A stretch of DNA of 64,000 bases from Macquaria australasica (taxonomy: Eukaryota > Chordata > Actinopteri > Centrarchiformes > Percichthyidae): positions 868,001 to 932,000 of the forward strand of contig SEMN01000089.1 of NCBI GenBank assembly GCA_005408345.1. Reading direction: 5' to 3'. The notes beneath the pieces are model-generated. The model was not told where the DNA came from. It did no database searches and saw only the letters and a list, made by a program, of their open reading frames with translations. How positions within the stretch are numbered: the first letter of the stretch is position 1; every line of letters begins with the position of its first letter. Position numbers and translations under genes: made by a program. This document shows, one piece after another, positions 47,953 to 60,714 of this stretch.

Positions 47953-49666
47953 TGCAGTGTGTATTTAGTCCAGATGTTGCTTTGCACCAGTCTATTCCAG
48001 CTGCATAAATTTTTAGCACCAAAGTTGGTCCGTGTCAGTCGAGGCAATATTACTACATGGAAGAGAGACAAAGGCAATGGAGAAACAGTTATCTGACAAC
48101 CAACCAACAATTAGTTTCTACCCAGTATAAAAAGAAAATGTGAAATCTTGTGCATCTAGGGGCAGAAAAAAGCACTTGGAAAGCTCTCTGAGAATCAGAG
48201 AGAGAGAAACAGTGTAGTGGTGTAACAAAATCTTCCTATTTTTTATTATCATTAATTGTTTCCTCTGTGCATTCAAAGTCACTCAGCCATCAGGGTCTAA
48301 TGGGATAAACATTTCTGTTTTTCTGTTTTACGCACCTGCTGGTTTTGGCTTTGTCCTGTGGGAGGCTGCCCATTAGACCAGATTAGATTACACACGCTCA
48401 TACACATGCGCTCACACTTGCGAACTTCAGTTATTAGTCACTGTAGTATCATTTTCAGTTGTCAGAGTGGTTCTGGACATTTCCCAGCCCAGCAAGGGAA
48501 AGTGGAAAATTGTTAGGGATCAAAACAGGACCCCATCTTTTAACCCCGTGTGGAGGAAATGTCAGAGAATAAATCTGAAAAAGAGTGACATTTGCAGAAC
48601 TATTTAAAGTCTGTCTGTTTTGTGTTGCAAAATGTGTTCTTTTCCCTTCCCCTTATGCCTGATGGTAAACTTATATCAAGCTCCAATTTGATTGAATGTG
48701 CAACATGAGGCTAATCAGTGAGTGAGCGAGGATAGATTGGTTTTGAAAGAGCAGGAGGAAACTGATGCATTTGCCTCCTCGAGAGCTTGATAGGCATCAG
48801 CACTGAGACCAAAGCAGTGTATTATTGGTGAAAGTATGAGAAGAATCAACAATGGAGAGGAGGATTGTGCTGCAGGAGTGCTTAAAATTGAATTCCATTG
48901 CAACCGCCATGAATCCAACTGGACCATCAAATAGAAAATTAGCACTATGACTAGCACTAGTGCAAATGTCAGCCATGGCTCAATAGTTTTTTTTTCTGCA
49001 TCTGATCTGCATCAAAATAGTGAGAGAAGTAGTCATTTTTTAGCTATTATGCTAGCTAACAAATGGGACAAAAAGTACAGTAGAAATGCACATGGATGCA
49101 CAGTTCCAGTATATACTTGCACTGACTCACACATTCCCGCGAGTAATGTACAACGCACACCTCACACACTAACACCCATTGTGCAAATTGCCCCGTTTTC
49201 ACCCACCACTTCCTCCAGCGCCATCCGACTGCTCTGCTCTCTGTTAACAGGGAACAATCAATCAGGATCATTTCCTGTGCAGAGTGGACGTCCGGTCTCA
49301 CAGGATGTGGCTTAAGAGGGTCATGGGCACAAGAGACTCAGTGGGCAGAGGCAGCAACCCCCCACCCCCAGCCCTTCATGTCAGGAAATCTCTACATGCC
49401 TGCTAAATACTATACTGTATGTAAGTGTGTAATGTATACTCAGGCACCTGAGTGCAATAAGGAAATATCTAGAGATTAGTGCAAGTTCATAAAAACAATG
49501 CATGTAGTTGCTACAGTGCATGTTTAACGGGACTGTTGAAGCTCGTTACCTCAACTTATACCACACTTCTCCTCTCTGTCTTTCTTGCCTACCTTGCCTT
49601 TTTCAAGGGCCTGGTTCCACGCTAACTCCCAGTAATACCAGGGTGAGAGAATGGAAACAGCATATT

Positions 49667-49669
<3 letters not shown>
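47953..49669. other. Unannotated non-coding stretch
   Basis: No gene or named element. Short homopolymer runs only. Confidence 0.5.

Positions 49670-49720
<51 letters not shown>
49670..49720. repeat. (TG)n microsatellite
   Basis: TG array of about 47 bp ending in GCGCG. Confidence 0.97.
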
Positions 49721-50989
49721 TAGTTGGCGCCTTCAGCATGTGAGAGCAACACAACGGTAGCTAGCTGTCAAATAGGGCAGCTTCTGGCTTTCCGAGCATC
49801 TTATAAATATTGCATTCCTCAGCTGCCAGTCTGCCACTGACAAACCAGAGGCATCCACAGGAGTCCCGCTGTAAACAGGTTGTAAAAAATTTGCAGAAAA
49901 TGCTCATCAGATGAGCCAGCACCACAAGCCAAATGTCAGCCTTGGTTAATTGCACTTGAGCTCTTCATGTTGGTGGTCTGTAGCAAATTGTACCCATGTT
50001 AACTTTGCTGAAATAGTAATGATTCAAGGATTCTGTCTCGCTAGTAAAGAAAGAGCTGCTGTTGAGACAACTTTCACACCTCAGGAGGATGTCTGCCTCG
50101 TATGCAGGCGAAAGGAGTGAGGCTTTTAAAATAAAAGTACACACTGGTGTCTGTAAAAGCCCATTGAAGACAGACTCCAAATGAAGATCAAAGAACTAGG
50201 ATAACTTTACTGTCACGATACACTTTCATTCATGCATTTTGACGTCTCTTTTTGTTATATTACAGTTTGACCAAAGGAGGACATCTGCTTAAACAAATGG
50301 TTTAGGTCAGGCCGTGGAAACTTATGTAATGATGAGTGAATTTACACCCTTTTGGAAATATTTCACAACGTTTCAGGGAGGGCAAAGGACGAGCTGGTAG
50401 CCGGGAGGAAAAAGGGAAAACGGTAACAGTGGAGCGATTCACGTAAAGCCAAATGGGTGGTTTTTAATGTGGAGATTTGTGTAGTTTAGAATGGGGTTTG
50501 GCACAGTTTGAAGATGCCATCTGTGTCCCAGGTTGACGTTATTACTGTCAGTGGAATTGAAATGGAATTATCCTGATGAACTTTAACCATCTTTTTCCTG
50601 CAGACCTGCGTATTAAATAAAATCCCTGTGGTAAAAGCTTTCTAGTGAAACTCCATTTCAGATATCCATAATTAATGTACCTTATGCTATAATCATAAAC
50701 AGTTGCTGGGCTTTGAGAGCAGGACCAAATTAACCTGCTAGAGGGGGCCCCAGGGCGGAAATGAGTTGTGGGCCCCAATTGAGCCCCCATTCCTCCCATT
50801 ATGTACTGTATGTATCCTGTTGCTTGTAAGTATCCATCATGTACAAGACACATGACAGACTTAATTATATATAGTTTGTAATTTGTTAAAATTTAAATGT
50901 ATTTTGGAAGAAGCATGTAAGCATAATATCATCTGAAACAATAAGGGCTAAGAATCATTTAAACTTTCTAGGGATAATTTGAATTTTTA
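49721..50989. other. Mostly unique non-coding stretch
   Basis: No gene recognised. 50600-50710 is AT-core-rich complex sequence (CCATAATTAATG) that could be conserved. GGGCCCC-rich text at 50742-50790 may be a repeat fragment. Confidence 0.45.
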
Positions 50990-51187
50990 ATGCTATACCA
51001 GAGAACAGATACCAAAACAATACTTTTTTTTCTATTCTTTACTTCAAAAAATATGAACATGGTTTTTTCTCAAAACCTTTTTTCATTTAAAAAAAAGTGA
51101 CAGATGTTGTCTACACAAGCAGCTGTAAAAGAAGTCGGCCTAAAATAAAGTTTAATATTTTGAGAAATACACTTGTTTTCTTTCAGG
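50990..51187. mobile_element. Joined interspersed repeat fragments
   Basis: GATACCAAAACAATAC followed by poly-T resembles one common fish repeat. From 51145 the text TTTAATATTTTGAGAAATAC and CTTGTTTTCTTTC resembles the left end of the family represented at 53228-53366 (usual text: CAACATTTTGGGAAATATGC). Both pieces are short and diverged. Confidence 0.4.
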
Positions 51188-51235
51188 ATGAGACATCCCC
51201 ATGCCCTCAGTGTGTTCCTGCCCCAGTCCTCACCT

Positions 51236-51400
51236 TTATTTTCATCTGTCAGCACACCTGTCTCTCATCCCCCCAATCAGTCAGCTAGTATATATCCCTC
51301 CACTCACCACTGTCCTCTGCCAGATTGTCTTTGTACTGGGATTTCCAGCCTGTTTTTCCCATCAGTTAATCTACCTGCCTGCCTATTGTCTTGAACTAAG
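51236..51400 (+). mobile_element. Teleost interspersed repeat remnant
   Basis: CACACCTGTCTCTCATC, CAATCAGTCAGCTAGTATAT, CTCTGCCAGATTGTC and TTTCCAGCCTGTTTTTCCC form the recurrent order of a fish repeat also present, in poorer form, at 28076-28206. Class unknown. Confidence 0.5.
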
Positions 51401-51408
51401 CCCGTTTA

Positions 51409-51440
51409 TCATTACATTTACATTTACATTTAGTCGTTTG
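51409..51440 (+). repeat. TTTACA-type tandem / repeat fragment
   Basis: ACATTTACATTTACATTTAG is a short tandem of ATTTAC followed by TCGTTTG, as at the left end of another abundant teleost repeat. Too short to classify. Confidence 0.4.
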
Positions 51441-53227
51441 AAGTACGAAAAACATTGTCATTGAACGCAATCCAGGGTTTTTCAGAATCGTCCAATATCG
51501 ACATCCTTGTCAATGGATGTGATGAGGTTGGTAATTGTGTTTATTCCCCAAAACAAATCAAATTACAGTCATTAAAAGTACCAAAAACTAATTGCACAGT
51601 AAACCTCGGACCTTCAGGGCCCCATGACCCCAAGACAGTAACCAACCTACTTTGCTTGGAGGGTAATCCAGCCTTGTCTAAGAGTAATAAAGAGATGCTT
51701 GCCTTTTTTTTTTTTTACTTTATTTATATTTTTTTCCTTCCAGGAAACTCAGTATGCACATCACAACATATTTGAGTAACTTCTTCAAACAAGTTGAAGA
51801 AGTTCAAGCAGTTTGAATTTTTTGTTTTTGTTTGTTTGTTTCGGCAGTGTGGGTGCAGCTAATGAAGACACTGACAGTCAGTCCTACGCAGGCGAGTGAG
51901 TCAGCAGCGTGCTGATTAAGGGATCCGCTAGCAGAGGAGCCATCAATCAAATGCAGGATCACTCCTACTCTCAGTCCACAGACCACAGTTGTTATGTCTG
52001 TTTATCCAGCTGCTTGCTCGGTGCCTCGGACAGAGACCCCTGCTCCTGTCCTGGATATCTAACGGAGGTGCACAAAGAAATAAGGAGACGGCTAGAAATT
52101 CAATCCATGCACTGCTACAGTGCCAATCGGAGTTCAGTTTATAGTCGTATGTTTAAAAAAATGTCAGCTGAAACGATGTCACAACCTTGTCTCCGTTCCA
52201 GACATACAAAATAAACAATATGTGCATATGGTGTACATAAAACAATAAGCTTTTGACATGTTTCTATGCACCGCTGACAGCAAGTAGAAAACAGAGTTTA
52301 GTGTGCTCTGGGAAAGTTGGAAAGAGTAAGGTTGGATTCTCAACTCATCCACGTTGATGGGGATTTGCAGCTCAACACCCAGCAGAATAGACATATGACT
52401 TAGTGGTTTGGAGTCAAGATATGTCGAAAGCAATGGAGACTGAAATAAAAGAGAAACAATGAAAAAAGCAGGGATGACAGAAATAGAGAACAGAGAGAAA
52501 TTATTTTTTATTCGCTTGGCTTTTATTTGACGAGGTTAGTGCCGCTGAGAGTAAAAATCTTGCTAAATGAGACGTATCCAAGAAAGTAAATGAATTACAG
52601 ACAAATACGAAGGAGACACTGTACGAAGAGTTGAGGTTAAGCGAGCCAGGGAGCTGGGAGAGACCAGGACATCTTGGTTTGCACGTCCACTGGGAGGCCA
52701 GACGGAGTTAAGTAAGAGAGCAGCTGCAGTAGGAAGCCAGCTACTCCCATGGAATCCCCCAAACTCCTCCAACTAACACTGCAGTTAGCTCTCGGCCTCC
52801 AGGGAGGTTAATTGAAGTCACTTAAAATTCTCAAATAACATCCTTCTGCTGATTAATACTGTGGCTGTCAATCAGACAATCAAGGTTTTTAGACTAGAGA
52901 CGCCAGAGGAAGCTGAAACAGCAATCACACCCAAAAATTAGGAGCAAAATACAAAACATAGCAGACCTGATAGACAGCCTGAGCACCCGTCTCTTTAAAA
53001 TATGATTCATATACAACTTTACTGCATTAGCAAATATGTTTTGTATGAAACATAATGCAGCCGATTATGTTTTTAATCAACATAACAAGGAAACAAGTGT
53101 AAAAATGACCTATTGTGGTTTTACAGGAGCTTATGTGTTATGGGGGTTAAGCAATAATTTCCTTTACGATTTCATTTGTGAGCTGTAGAGCTGCTGGTAG
53201 GCTGATTTCGTTACCTTCTTACAGAAC
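51441..53227. other. Unannotated non-coding stretch
   Basis: No gene recognised. A run of T lies near 51706-51716. Open frames are without domain signal. Confidence 0.5.
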
Positions 53228-53366
53228 CAGTCAAGTTATTTCCCCAGCTGTTTCCTGACTTTAGGCTAAGCTAAGCTAACAGGCTGCTGGCTTTAGCCTT
53301 ATGTGTACCGGACAGATACGAGAGTGGTATCGATCTTCACCTAAGTCTTGACAAGAAACTAACTGG
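53228..53366 (+). mobile_element. Percomorph MITE-like repeat copy
   Basis: TTAGGCTAAGCTAAGCTAAC, AGGCTGCTGGCTTTAGCC, GAGAGTGGTATCGATCTTC and CTTGACAAGAAACT match in order a very abundant percomorph repeat that I know in the reverse reading as CAGCAGCCGGTTAGCTTAGC. It is a partial, diverged copy without coding capacity. Confidence 0.75.
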
Positions 53367-53507
53367 TTACAGCGTCAAAGTTATTGTTGACTTCACATAT
53401 AAACTTCAGATCAAACTTATTTTTAGCTAGTGCAAGAGGCTTTTGGGGCTGTAGCAATTTGTCAAAGCAAATTAGGAGGAGAGATCTTTGGATTGTGGAC
53501 TTTAACA

Positions 53508-53508
<1 letters not shown>

Positions 53509-53539
<31 letters not shown>
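53509..53539. repeat. (AC)15 microsatellite
   Basis: AC array of about 31 bp. Shorter CA runs follow at about 53705-53717 and 53859-53871. Confidence 0.97.
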
Positions 53540-53542
<3 letters not shown>

Positions 53543-54450
53543 AAAGACCCTCAGAGGCATACCTAAACACCAAAAGCACTGTCAGCAAGTTCTCACTTTG
53601 AACCTTTGTTGTGTCTTTGGACTCCCCCGGCTGTGAGAAGCCATTCCCCTGCAGCCAGCGGACGGACTGATGAGAGGTATTCTCAAATCCCACACCACCC
53701 TGAACACACACACACACAGACAAGAAAACACACTTTTTTTTTGTACTGGAACACACACTTTTCCCAGCCTTTACTGGGAATACAGCAGCAGTCTGACATC
53801 ACTCATGTTACACATTGAGACAGACAGCTCGTCCCGCAGGATTAGTCTGGTGTTTCCCACACACACACACATCATCTGGTGCCAGCCACGGTATATAAAC
53901 TTCATGTAGACCTGTTCACATGCAGTGCATTCTTGTGCACATTCATTTTGGTTTTCTCATCAGGGAGAAGGTCAAGGAGGCCACCTCTAAGTGGAAAGGT
54001 TGCTGGTTCTGTGAGTCACAGCAGTGTTGAGCAAGAGCACCTAAAATACCTGGTTGTGTGTCCAAACTGGCGAAATGGAAAACTACTGAAAACTAGCAAA
54101 GAATGTTGTTTTTGGATGCTCTTGGTTGGGATATACCCTTTTAAAATAATAAGAAAAAAATCAACCACATTTTTAATCAAACAGCATGATGACACAACCA
54201 GTACGTGCACATGTTTCTTCAGAAGCTTAAATTTCAGTCGGGCGGCTCTATCTCCCTTCAGTCTAACTTTTCCTCTCTCCATCTCTCTGTTTTCGTCTTT
54301 TCCTTTGTCTGTCTGTCATGTCTGGAGAACAGATTAGAGGCAGAGAGAAAAAAAAGGTCACACATGTGCGTATCTTTTTCTTCTCCTGTCTTCCTCTCTC
54401 ATTACTCTCCCCCTATTTTCCATCACTTAACGCAAACATCTAACTTACCC
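53540..54450. other. Unannotated stretch with SINE-like patch
   Basis: 53992-54041 reads GGAAAGGTTGCTGGTTCTGT and then GTGTTGAGCAAGAGCAC, which resembles the tRNA-related part of fish SINEs (GGTTGCTGGTTCGA...CTTGAGCAAGACAC). The A and B box borders are not both visible, so it is not called as a SINE. Nothing else is recognised. Confidence 0.4.
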
Positions 54451-54744
54451 AGAGGTGAAATGTAACTAAGCACTTCTACTCTGCAACACTTTGGAAGCAA
54501 AGATTGTACTTTTTGCTCCACTACATTTATTTGACAGCTTTAGTTGCTAGTTACTTTGCAGATCTAGTTTATTAAAACAAAATATAAATCAAATCATAAT
54601 ACATATGATTCTGAAATATGGCATTCTGCATAATGACTACTTTAAGTATATTTTGATGATAATACCTTCGTACTTTTACTTTTTGAATGCAGGACCTTTA
54701 CTTGTAGCAGAGTATTTTACACTGTAGTATTGCTACTTTTACTT
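54451..54744 (+). mobile_element. Teleost interspersed repeat, near full length
   Basis: GAGGTGAAATGTAACTAAGC, TTTTTGCTCCACTACATTTA, TTTGACAGCTTTAGTTGC, GGCATTCTGCATAATGACTA, TTTTGAATGCAGGACC and GTAGTATTGCTACTTTTACT follow the order of a well-known fish repeat whose ends are inverted (AGTGGTGGAAGAAGTACTCA and relatives). No ORF, so a non-autonomous element. The right end runs into a TA microsatellite. Confidence 0.8.
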
Positions 54745-54770
54745 TATATATATATATATATATATATATA
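54745..54770. repeat. (TA)13 microsatellite
   Basis: TA array of about 26 bp directly after the element above, replacing its normal right terminus. Confidence 0.95.
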
Positions 54771-55268
54771 GTTTCTGGCTGTGTGAACTGACCTCACTGG
54801 CTGTCTGTCTGGTTCAGCACTTTGTTTTGGTCAGGACCAGCCGGATGGATCAGATATGAACATAGAACCAAGAGACGTAGATTGAACATGATGAAGATTT
54901 GGTTTTTTATCTAAGTGCTGGGGCTCTGACAGTTAAACGGCTCGCCACACGTGGCAATACTAAAGTGTAATCATCAACTTTAATATGACTGCAAATGTTT
55001 CTCAGGTTTGTTCAGAGTTTGTAAAGGGGAAAAACAAAATCACAATTGAATGTGTCATAAACTCATCCAACCACAATAATGTTAGTGTTTACTGACATCA
55101 TTGTAACCAGGATGTAACAATGTTTCCCATTCACTCTGTGGCTTGTTTATTAGGAAAGATCCATTGACGTTCGTGTTTGAGTTGGATGCACTTCTAGGAA
55201 TTTCAAATCTATGTCCGCCCCCAAACATGTAAACCTTAATCAAAGGTGCTGACAGAGGAGTTTTTATA

Positions 55269-55272
<4 letters not shown>
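54771..55272. other. Unannotated non-coding stretch
   Basis: No gene or named element. Confidence 0.5.

Positions 55273-55347
<75 letters not shown>
55273..55347. repeat. Long (TG)n microsatellite
   Basis: TG array of about 75 bp with a single GC interruption near 55303. Confidence 0.97.
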
Positions 55348-55349
<2 letters not shown>

Positions 55350-55760
55350 GAGTCGTAAGTCGTAACAATTAATAGGGCTTTGCTGACAGACAGGGAGGAA
55401 TCACTGTCAGGGCCTGAATGGGACGGAGGAGGATAAGAGGGATAAAAAACACCCACACATACATTAGAAAAGCATGTACAAGATGGACACAGATCGAGAC
55501 CTATAATAAAAACACACATACACACATACATATGATCATGCTGTTGCGTGAAGCCCGTGACTGATGTCTGTGATCTTTCATCATCTACTAAATTCTTTTT
55601 TTAGTTCTGGCCATCACGTCTGTAGGCTATAATTTACATTATGCTCGCCAAGTTAACTCTGAGGAATCTGATCTCAAGAGCTAGAGTGCAACAGGACACA
55701 AGCGTTCATGTGATCATACTGACTGCAAATAAAACTAGAGTATAGAGGGATTATCTAAAC
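55348..55760. other. Unannotated non-coding stretch
   Basis: No gene or named element. Confidence 0.5.
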
Positions 55761-56200
55761 CAGTGGTTCCCAACCTTTTTGACTTGTTAAAGAGGGACTC
55801 AAGTGATTTAGAGCTGCACTTTCATCAAGGTGGAGGACTCGAAAGAGACATTTAAAAAGAAGAATTGTGTTCATGTAAAAGCCAAACTAGGAGGTTGGTC
55901 TGCAAAATCTAATGGAGGTTTTTAGCAGCTGGGTAGACATCCCCAAAACTCAGCAATGAAGTTTAATTAGTAAAATGCTATCGTAACTAATGGCCAAAGC
56001 AATGAAAAATGTGACCCAAGCTGTAAAGAAAAAGAAAACACCAGAATGTTCCTTTAACATCCAAATTGCCCAGTACCCAACTGTAGGAGAGTTGAAGCAG
56101 GACATTGCCGGGAAATATCAACTGTGGACATCTGTCTTTCCTTGGATAAATGAAACATAGTGTCCAGTGTAAACACACCTCTTCCATTCTCAACACATTC
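55761..56200. mobile_element. hAT-like terminal motif and probable repeat body
   Basis: CAGTGGTTCCCAACCTTTTT at 55761-55780 is the standard terminal inverted repeat start of many vertebrate hAT elements. No matching inverse terminus was found downstream. The following text to about 56200 (AGAGCTGCACTTTCATCAAG, GCAGCTGGGTAGACATCCCC, GAACATTCTGGTGTT in reverse) has the feel of an interspersed repeat, but I could not confirm its extent. Confidence 0.5.
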
Positions 56201-56962
56201 AGATTTGTGAAGTTTTACCATCGCCAGCCACAACTAACCTCTCACCCTCAACAATCTGTTAGGACACTCCCTGCTTGATTAGATTTCCTGCTGCACATGA
56301 AAATTGACAGAAATATGGTGGTGGAAAAGCGCAGGTCAAAAGGATAGAGGTAAGGAGAAAGGTAAAGGGAGAGAGAAAGGGGAAGGAAAAAGTAGGAGAA
56401 GGAGGGGATTGGAGGAGAGAGTTTTGGACGCAGAGCGTGGGCAAGTCTGCAGCTTTGCCCTCGTCACTCGTCTTACACACACACTCTGTTGGAGAATATG
56501 GGTCACAAAAACACATTCCAGCATTTCATGCAATGTCTGTGAAAACAGATGAGAGGGAGGTGAGGGAAAAGTAAGTGCACTTTACTCAAAAAGCATGAAT
56601 AAAGGGGGCGAAAGGAAGAGGACAGACAGGCCAGGAGGAGGCAAAGATAAAGGAAGAAAAGGAGTGAATCAATAAAGAGGTCATTTTAATCATTTTGAGC
56701 AATATATTTCACTTTAGCAGATACTGTAATCCTCAGATAGATGATACCCAACTCCCGTGGAGCGTCAAGATCCAGAGTGATACGGACTCCTGCTGTTTTA
56801 AAGCAGCTCGCTCTGGTTCACAGTGTATCACTTCAGAGTCTCCACAGATGATGGACTTGGCTCCATGATGGATGACAGATTCCATAAGATCTCTTTTTTT
56901 TCCTGGCATTTAAATAGTTAGGATTCAAAAGCATGTGGTGAATTCTCAGTTTTTCCACTTAC

Positions 56963-56965
<3 letters not shown>
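56201..56965. other. Low-complexity non-coding stretch
   Basis: Contains a purine tract (GGAGAAAGGTAAAGGGAGAG and similar) at 56338-56421. No gene recognised. Confidence 0.5.

Positions 56966-57042
<77 letters not shown>
56966..57042. repeat. (GT)38 microsatellite
   Basis: Uninterrupted GT array of about 77 bp, the longest in the window. Confidence 0.97.
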
Positions 57043-57043
<1 letters not shown>

Positions 57044-60000
57044 ATAATGTATGTTTTTAACCTCTCTGACCAAGCATGTGTTGTTGAACTTAACTGTACA
57101 CTCTGAACAGAGCTTGCTTTTTCAGCCTTCCTGCAAAAATATACCTTCACAAGCCAGTGGTGTTTTTGTACTGAGCCCCTTCAGGTGCTAATATCTCATG
57201 TCTGTGTCTTGTATTCAAGGATAGCATCCTCAAAACGTCCTCATCAAAATCTGCCTCTCTTATACCTTCAGTGTAATAAAAAAGGTGCAATTTTCACTGC
57301 TTAATTCTATAAATCCATCTTGTCTTAAGGCTTAAAGTTGGACTTGAAGTTTTTTACTTGTTTTAAAAACAGGCATAAATCACAAAGTGGGCTGCAGCAG
57401 AGTCTCCCATTCCCTCTAATTGCCACCTATTTCCTCAACTTACTTGCTCAAATGAAATTCTAGCATCGGACATGATCACTGGCTGCAAATGGCCGCCACT
57501 CACAGGAAGATAAACTGTAGATCCCAAATGAAGAATGACATCTTTGGGTACACATTTCTTTAACATGAGTGTTTGGTGTGCTGTTCGTCAATGTAGGATA
57601 TCTGGGTAACGTTTTTTCTTTTTTCACTTCAATGACATTGTACCGTTTCCTCTTCATTGTCTGATATTAGCTGTAGTGCTAGCTTGGCTACCCCTGTCAA
57701 TCATGTGACCCTCACCTTGCAGGTCATAGCGGTCTGTCGAGAGTCTCCCGTAAACAAATGCACCAGCTGTTCTTCCTCTGTTGCAGCTCTGGGACTTATA
57801 TTGTTAACACACACCTTCTGATAAAATCTATCAATCTTCCGTTTTCACCAGTAACCATCAGGACTGAAATCCTATGAATTGTGACTTTAAAAACAACCCC
57901 TGTTTAGTTTAACTTTGTGAAATCATTTAGTCAAATTTGCACATTTGCATATAAAGCTACATAATTTAGTAATCCATTCATATATCCAGTAAACTAATAT
58001 CAACAAAAGATGTTCCCTCTCCCCCTTATTGTTGAGGGATTTTAGAGAGTTGCAATTCTGCTGCAAACTTCCCAAGACAGGACTTTGTCAAAGCTACATC
58101 CGCAAAGCTGATAAAGACGTGTGCAGAGCACGCCGCATGACCTGCACACATACACAGCCAGTTGCATTGTTGATGTTAAATGTCTTGCTGACATGAACCA
58201 TGTCACCGCTCTGATGTTTGATTTGTACTGTATGTAATGAGGTAGTGAATACATGTCTGGGTCACTGTGCATGCTTTTGTACTCCTGTGTGGCACAACCC
58301 GAGACAGAGATGTGCGTGTGTGTTATATACATACAGCTCATGTTCTTTGACACAAAGCAGTGCCGTGCTTTCATTCAAACAACTGCACAGAGATCAGTTA
58401 CTCAGCACAGCAAGGTCAAAGGACACTGAGTAAAGCTGAAAGTCATAACAGCTGACATCAGATTCAATAAAGTCCTTTCACTGGAGGCAGGATGCTGGTG
58501 TGTTTTTGCCTCATGCCATTTTGATTTAGAATCAAAATGCTGCTAGTCATAGACATAGAGTAATCAGAAAGGACACACTAACTTGAGTACATTTTTGAAT
58601 ATGTATTGTGTATTGATTTACTTTTCTTATGGGCCCCTGAACCTGTGATTTCAACAACTTTAAGAGACTTTTTCAAACACAGATTTATGGCATTTTCCTG
58701 ATGTGTCCAGATTGAACAAATAGGATGTTTTTGGCTGTTCTGCTCATTGTGGTGCTGTGTTGGCAGACTGACCACTGCCCCCGAGGCACTGACCTACTTC
58801 TCCAAAAGCTCGCCGTCCTTTTGGGCCGCTCACAATGATTTATCTGTGACCAGAGTGTGTGTGTGTGTGTGGAGCTTGTGGGTTGGTGGGATTTATGCAT
58901 GAGTGTGTCAGTCTGTCAGTGTGTCAGTGTGTCAGGGTGCACCAGGCCGTTTCGCAGGGGCGGGTGACACAGTTTGCCATCGGGGGGCTGCCTACTTCCT
59001 GTCATCAGTCTTTGTCAGACACACATGCACACACACTTAGTGTGTTGAAAGATGCAACAAGGAGAGCTCCCCATTCATGCACTTGTTACAAGTGTCCTCT
59101 CTAAACCACACCCTCCACAGTCTACTGTACTGTAACTCAGCCAGACGGGACTCTCGCAGGAAGTCGACCTTTGACCCCGAGGTCATTGACCGTGAGACCC
59201 AGACACACAACAACAGGAAGTGCTCTTTTTTTGCCTCCACTAAATCAGGCCAACAGACGCTGATCCTGCACGCTCTTCTACACATGCAGCAGAGCCTGCG
59301 AGTGACCACGGCACGACATCGTTACAGAGTCGCACAACCTCACCGCCAGCTGGCCTCAGGAAAACACAAACAACTTGGTCAGAAGGAAAGAGAGCCCACA
59401 ATTTAGGTGTCTTATTATCAACTTCTGTATCATGTTTTTGCCCTTTGAAAATGCAGATAATGCCACAACCACTCCTTCACAGCTGACAAACGCCTGAAGC
59501 CGAGTCGACTTTTGACCTGCAAGTCCAATAACACTCTTTCATGTGGAGAAGCCAAGTCCATAAGAGGAACTTAGCGCAAAATAAACAGTCAGAGTCAAGG
59601 GTTGACACGCTGATGGACAGGCGGCCAGTGAGCTGATAGGGTGATCCACGCCGGGAAAGCACCCAAACATCCATATCCAAAGATACAGCATTGTGTTTTT
59701 ATGTTTCTTTTTCCAAAATATGTATCACATTTCAAGGCTGATGTGGTGACATATGGGAAAAATCTACCATGTTTAATTGAAGTAGAAGGTTTAAGCATTA
59801 CAGCTTGGTGTGGTTGTCCAAGAAGGAATCCAAATGGGTGTGTTTAGCTAATTCTGCCATTCGTCCAGGGGGTATTAGAGGGGTGGGAACACAATCCTTG
59901 AAGCTGGGGAGCATCAGAAGCCATTAAAGGGAGGTGAGGAAAAACAGAGTGCAGCCTCTGGACAGTATCACAGAGTCCAGGGTGGAGGAAGGGAAGGGAG

Positions 60001-60678
60001 GAGAGGAATGAGAGGTGGGGGTTAAAAAGGATGCATCCTCAATGATATGCTGCACTGGAGAGGACATATCTGATATTCGTAAGATACACTGGCGGTTAAA
60101 ATGGGATTGCAAGAGGTATTCAGACCAGAGTGCAATTTGGCTACTGGTGGAGAAAGAATTCAATAATATTTTGATGTGAATTTGACATGTGTGGAGGAAT
60201 GAAATCACCCATCTGGCAAAAAAAGGCTCGCTAGTGCTCCAAGTCATTGACACAACTTAAATTACTCAACACGCTATTAAGAGTATGTCCAAGCCATGCA
60301 ATGCCAGAGAAACACGTTGAAAAGGCACCCAATAGGAGAATTTAAAAAAACAACGTAACACGAGACAACATTTCAGCAGATCTGTGAGGACTGCTGAGTG
60401 CTAAACTGCGAAGTGCAGAGTTCATTCTTGAAGCGAGGCGGAACCGGCGCTCGCGGTGAAGTCATGGTTGCTTCCAGGATGAGGACATGTGGACAGCTGC
60501 AGCCGCTGACCTCGTCCTCTGGCCCTCGCCGCTGCAGCAGTGCTTACACAATCCCAGTGTAACGTTGTGAGAACGCTGGTTTGGCACCCGCAGCTGACAT
60601 TGCCACACGCTAATGCAATGAAAAAGGAAAAGAATCCACATGCGTGTGATTAAGCAAGTGTACTGTAGAGTGGAAATT

Positions 60679-60679
<1 letters not shown>
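57043..60679. other. Mostly unique non-coding stretch
   Basis: No gene recognised. A TGTCAG tandem at 58904-58936 is listed separately. 59100-59380 is GC-richer with a plus-strand open frame that matches no family. Confidence 0.5.
58904..58936. repeat. TGTCAG/TG tandem repeat
   Basis: TGTCAG recurs four times in 33 bp with 2-bp TG or TC spacers, giving an 8-bp period (GTGTCAGT). Confidence 0.9.

Positions 60680-60709
<30 letters not shown>
60680..60709. repeat. (CA)15 microsatellite
   Basis: CA array of about 30 bp. A short CA run also occurs at 60956-60966. Confidence 0.97.

Positions 60710-60714
<5 letters not shown>

Noticed and set aside
53992..54041. Fish tRNA-derived SINE
   Set aside because: GGTTGCTGGTTCTG and GTTGAGCAAGAGCAC are suggestive, but no promoter boxes, tail or boundaries could be fixed, so it is only mentioned in the stretch entry.
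59077..59406. 109-codon plus-strand open frame in GC-richer DNA
   Set aside because: Gln/His/Arg-rich sequence without domain signal or splice context.
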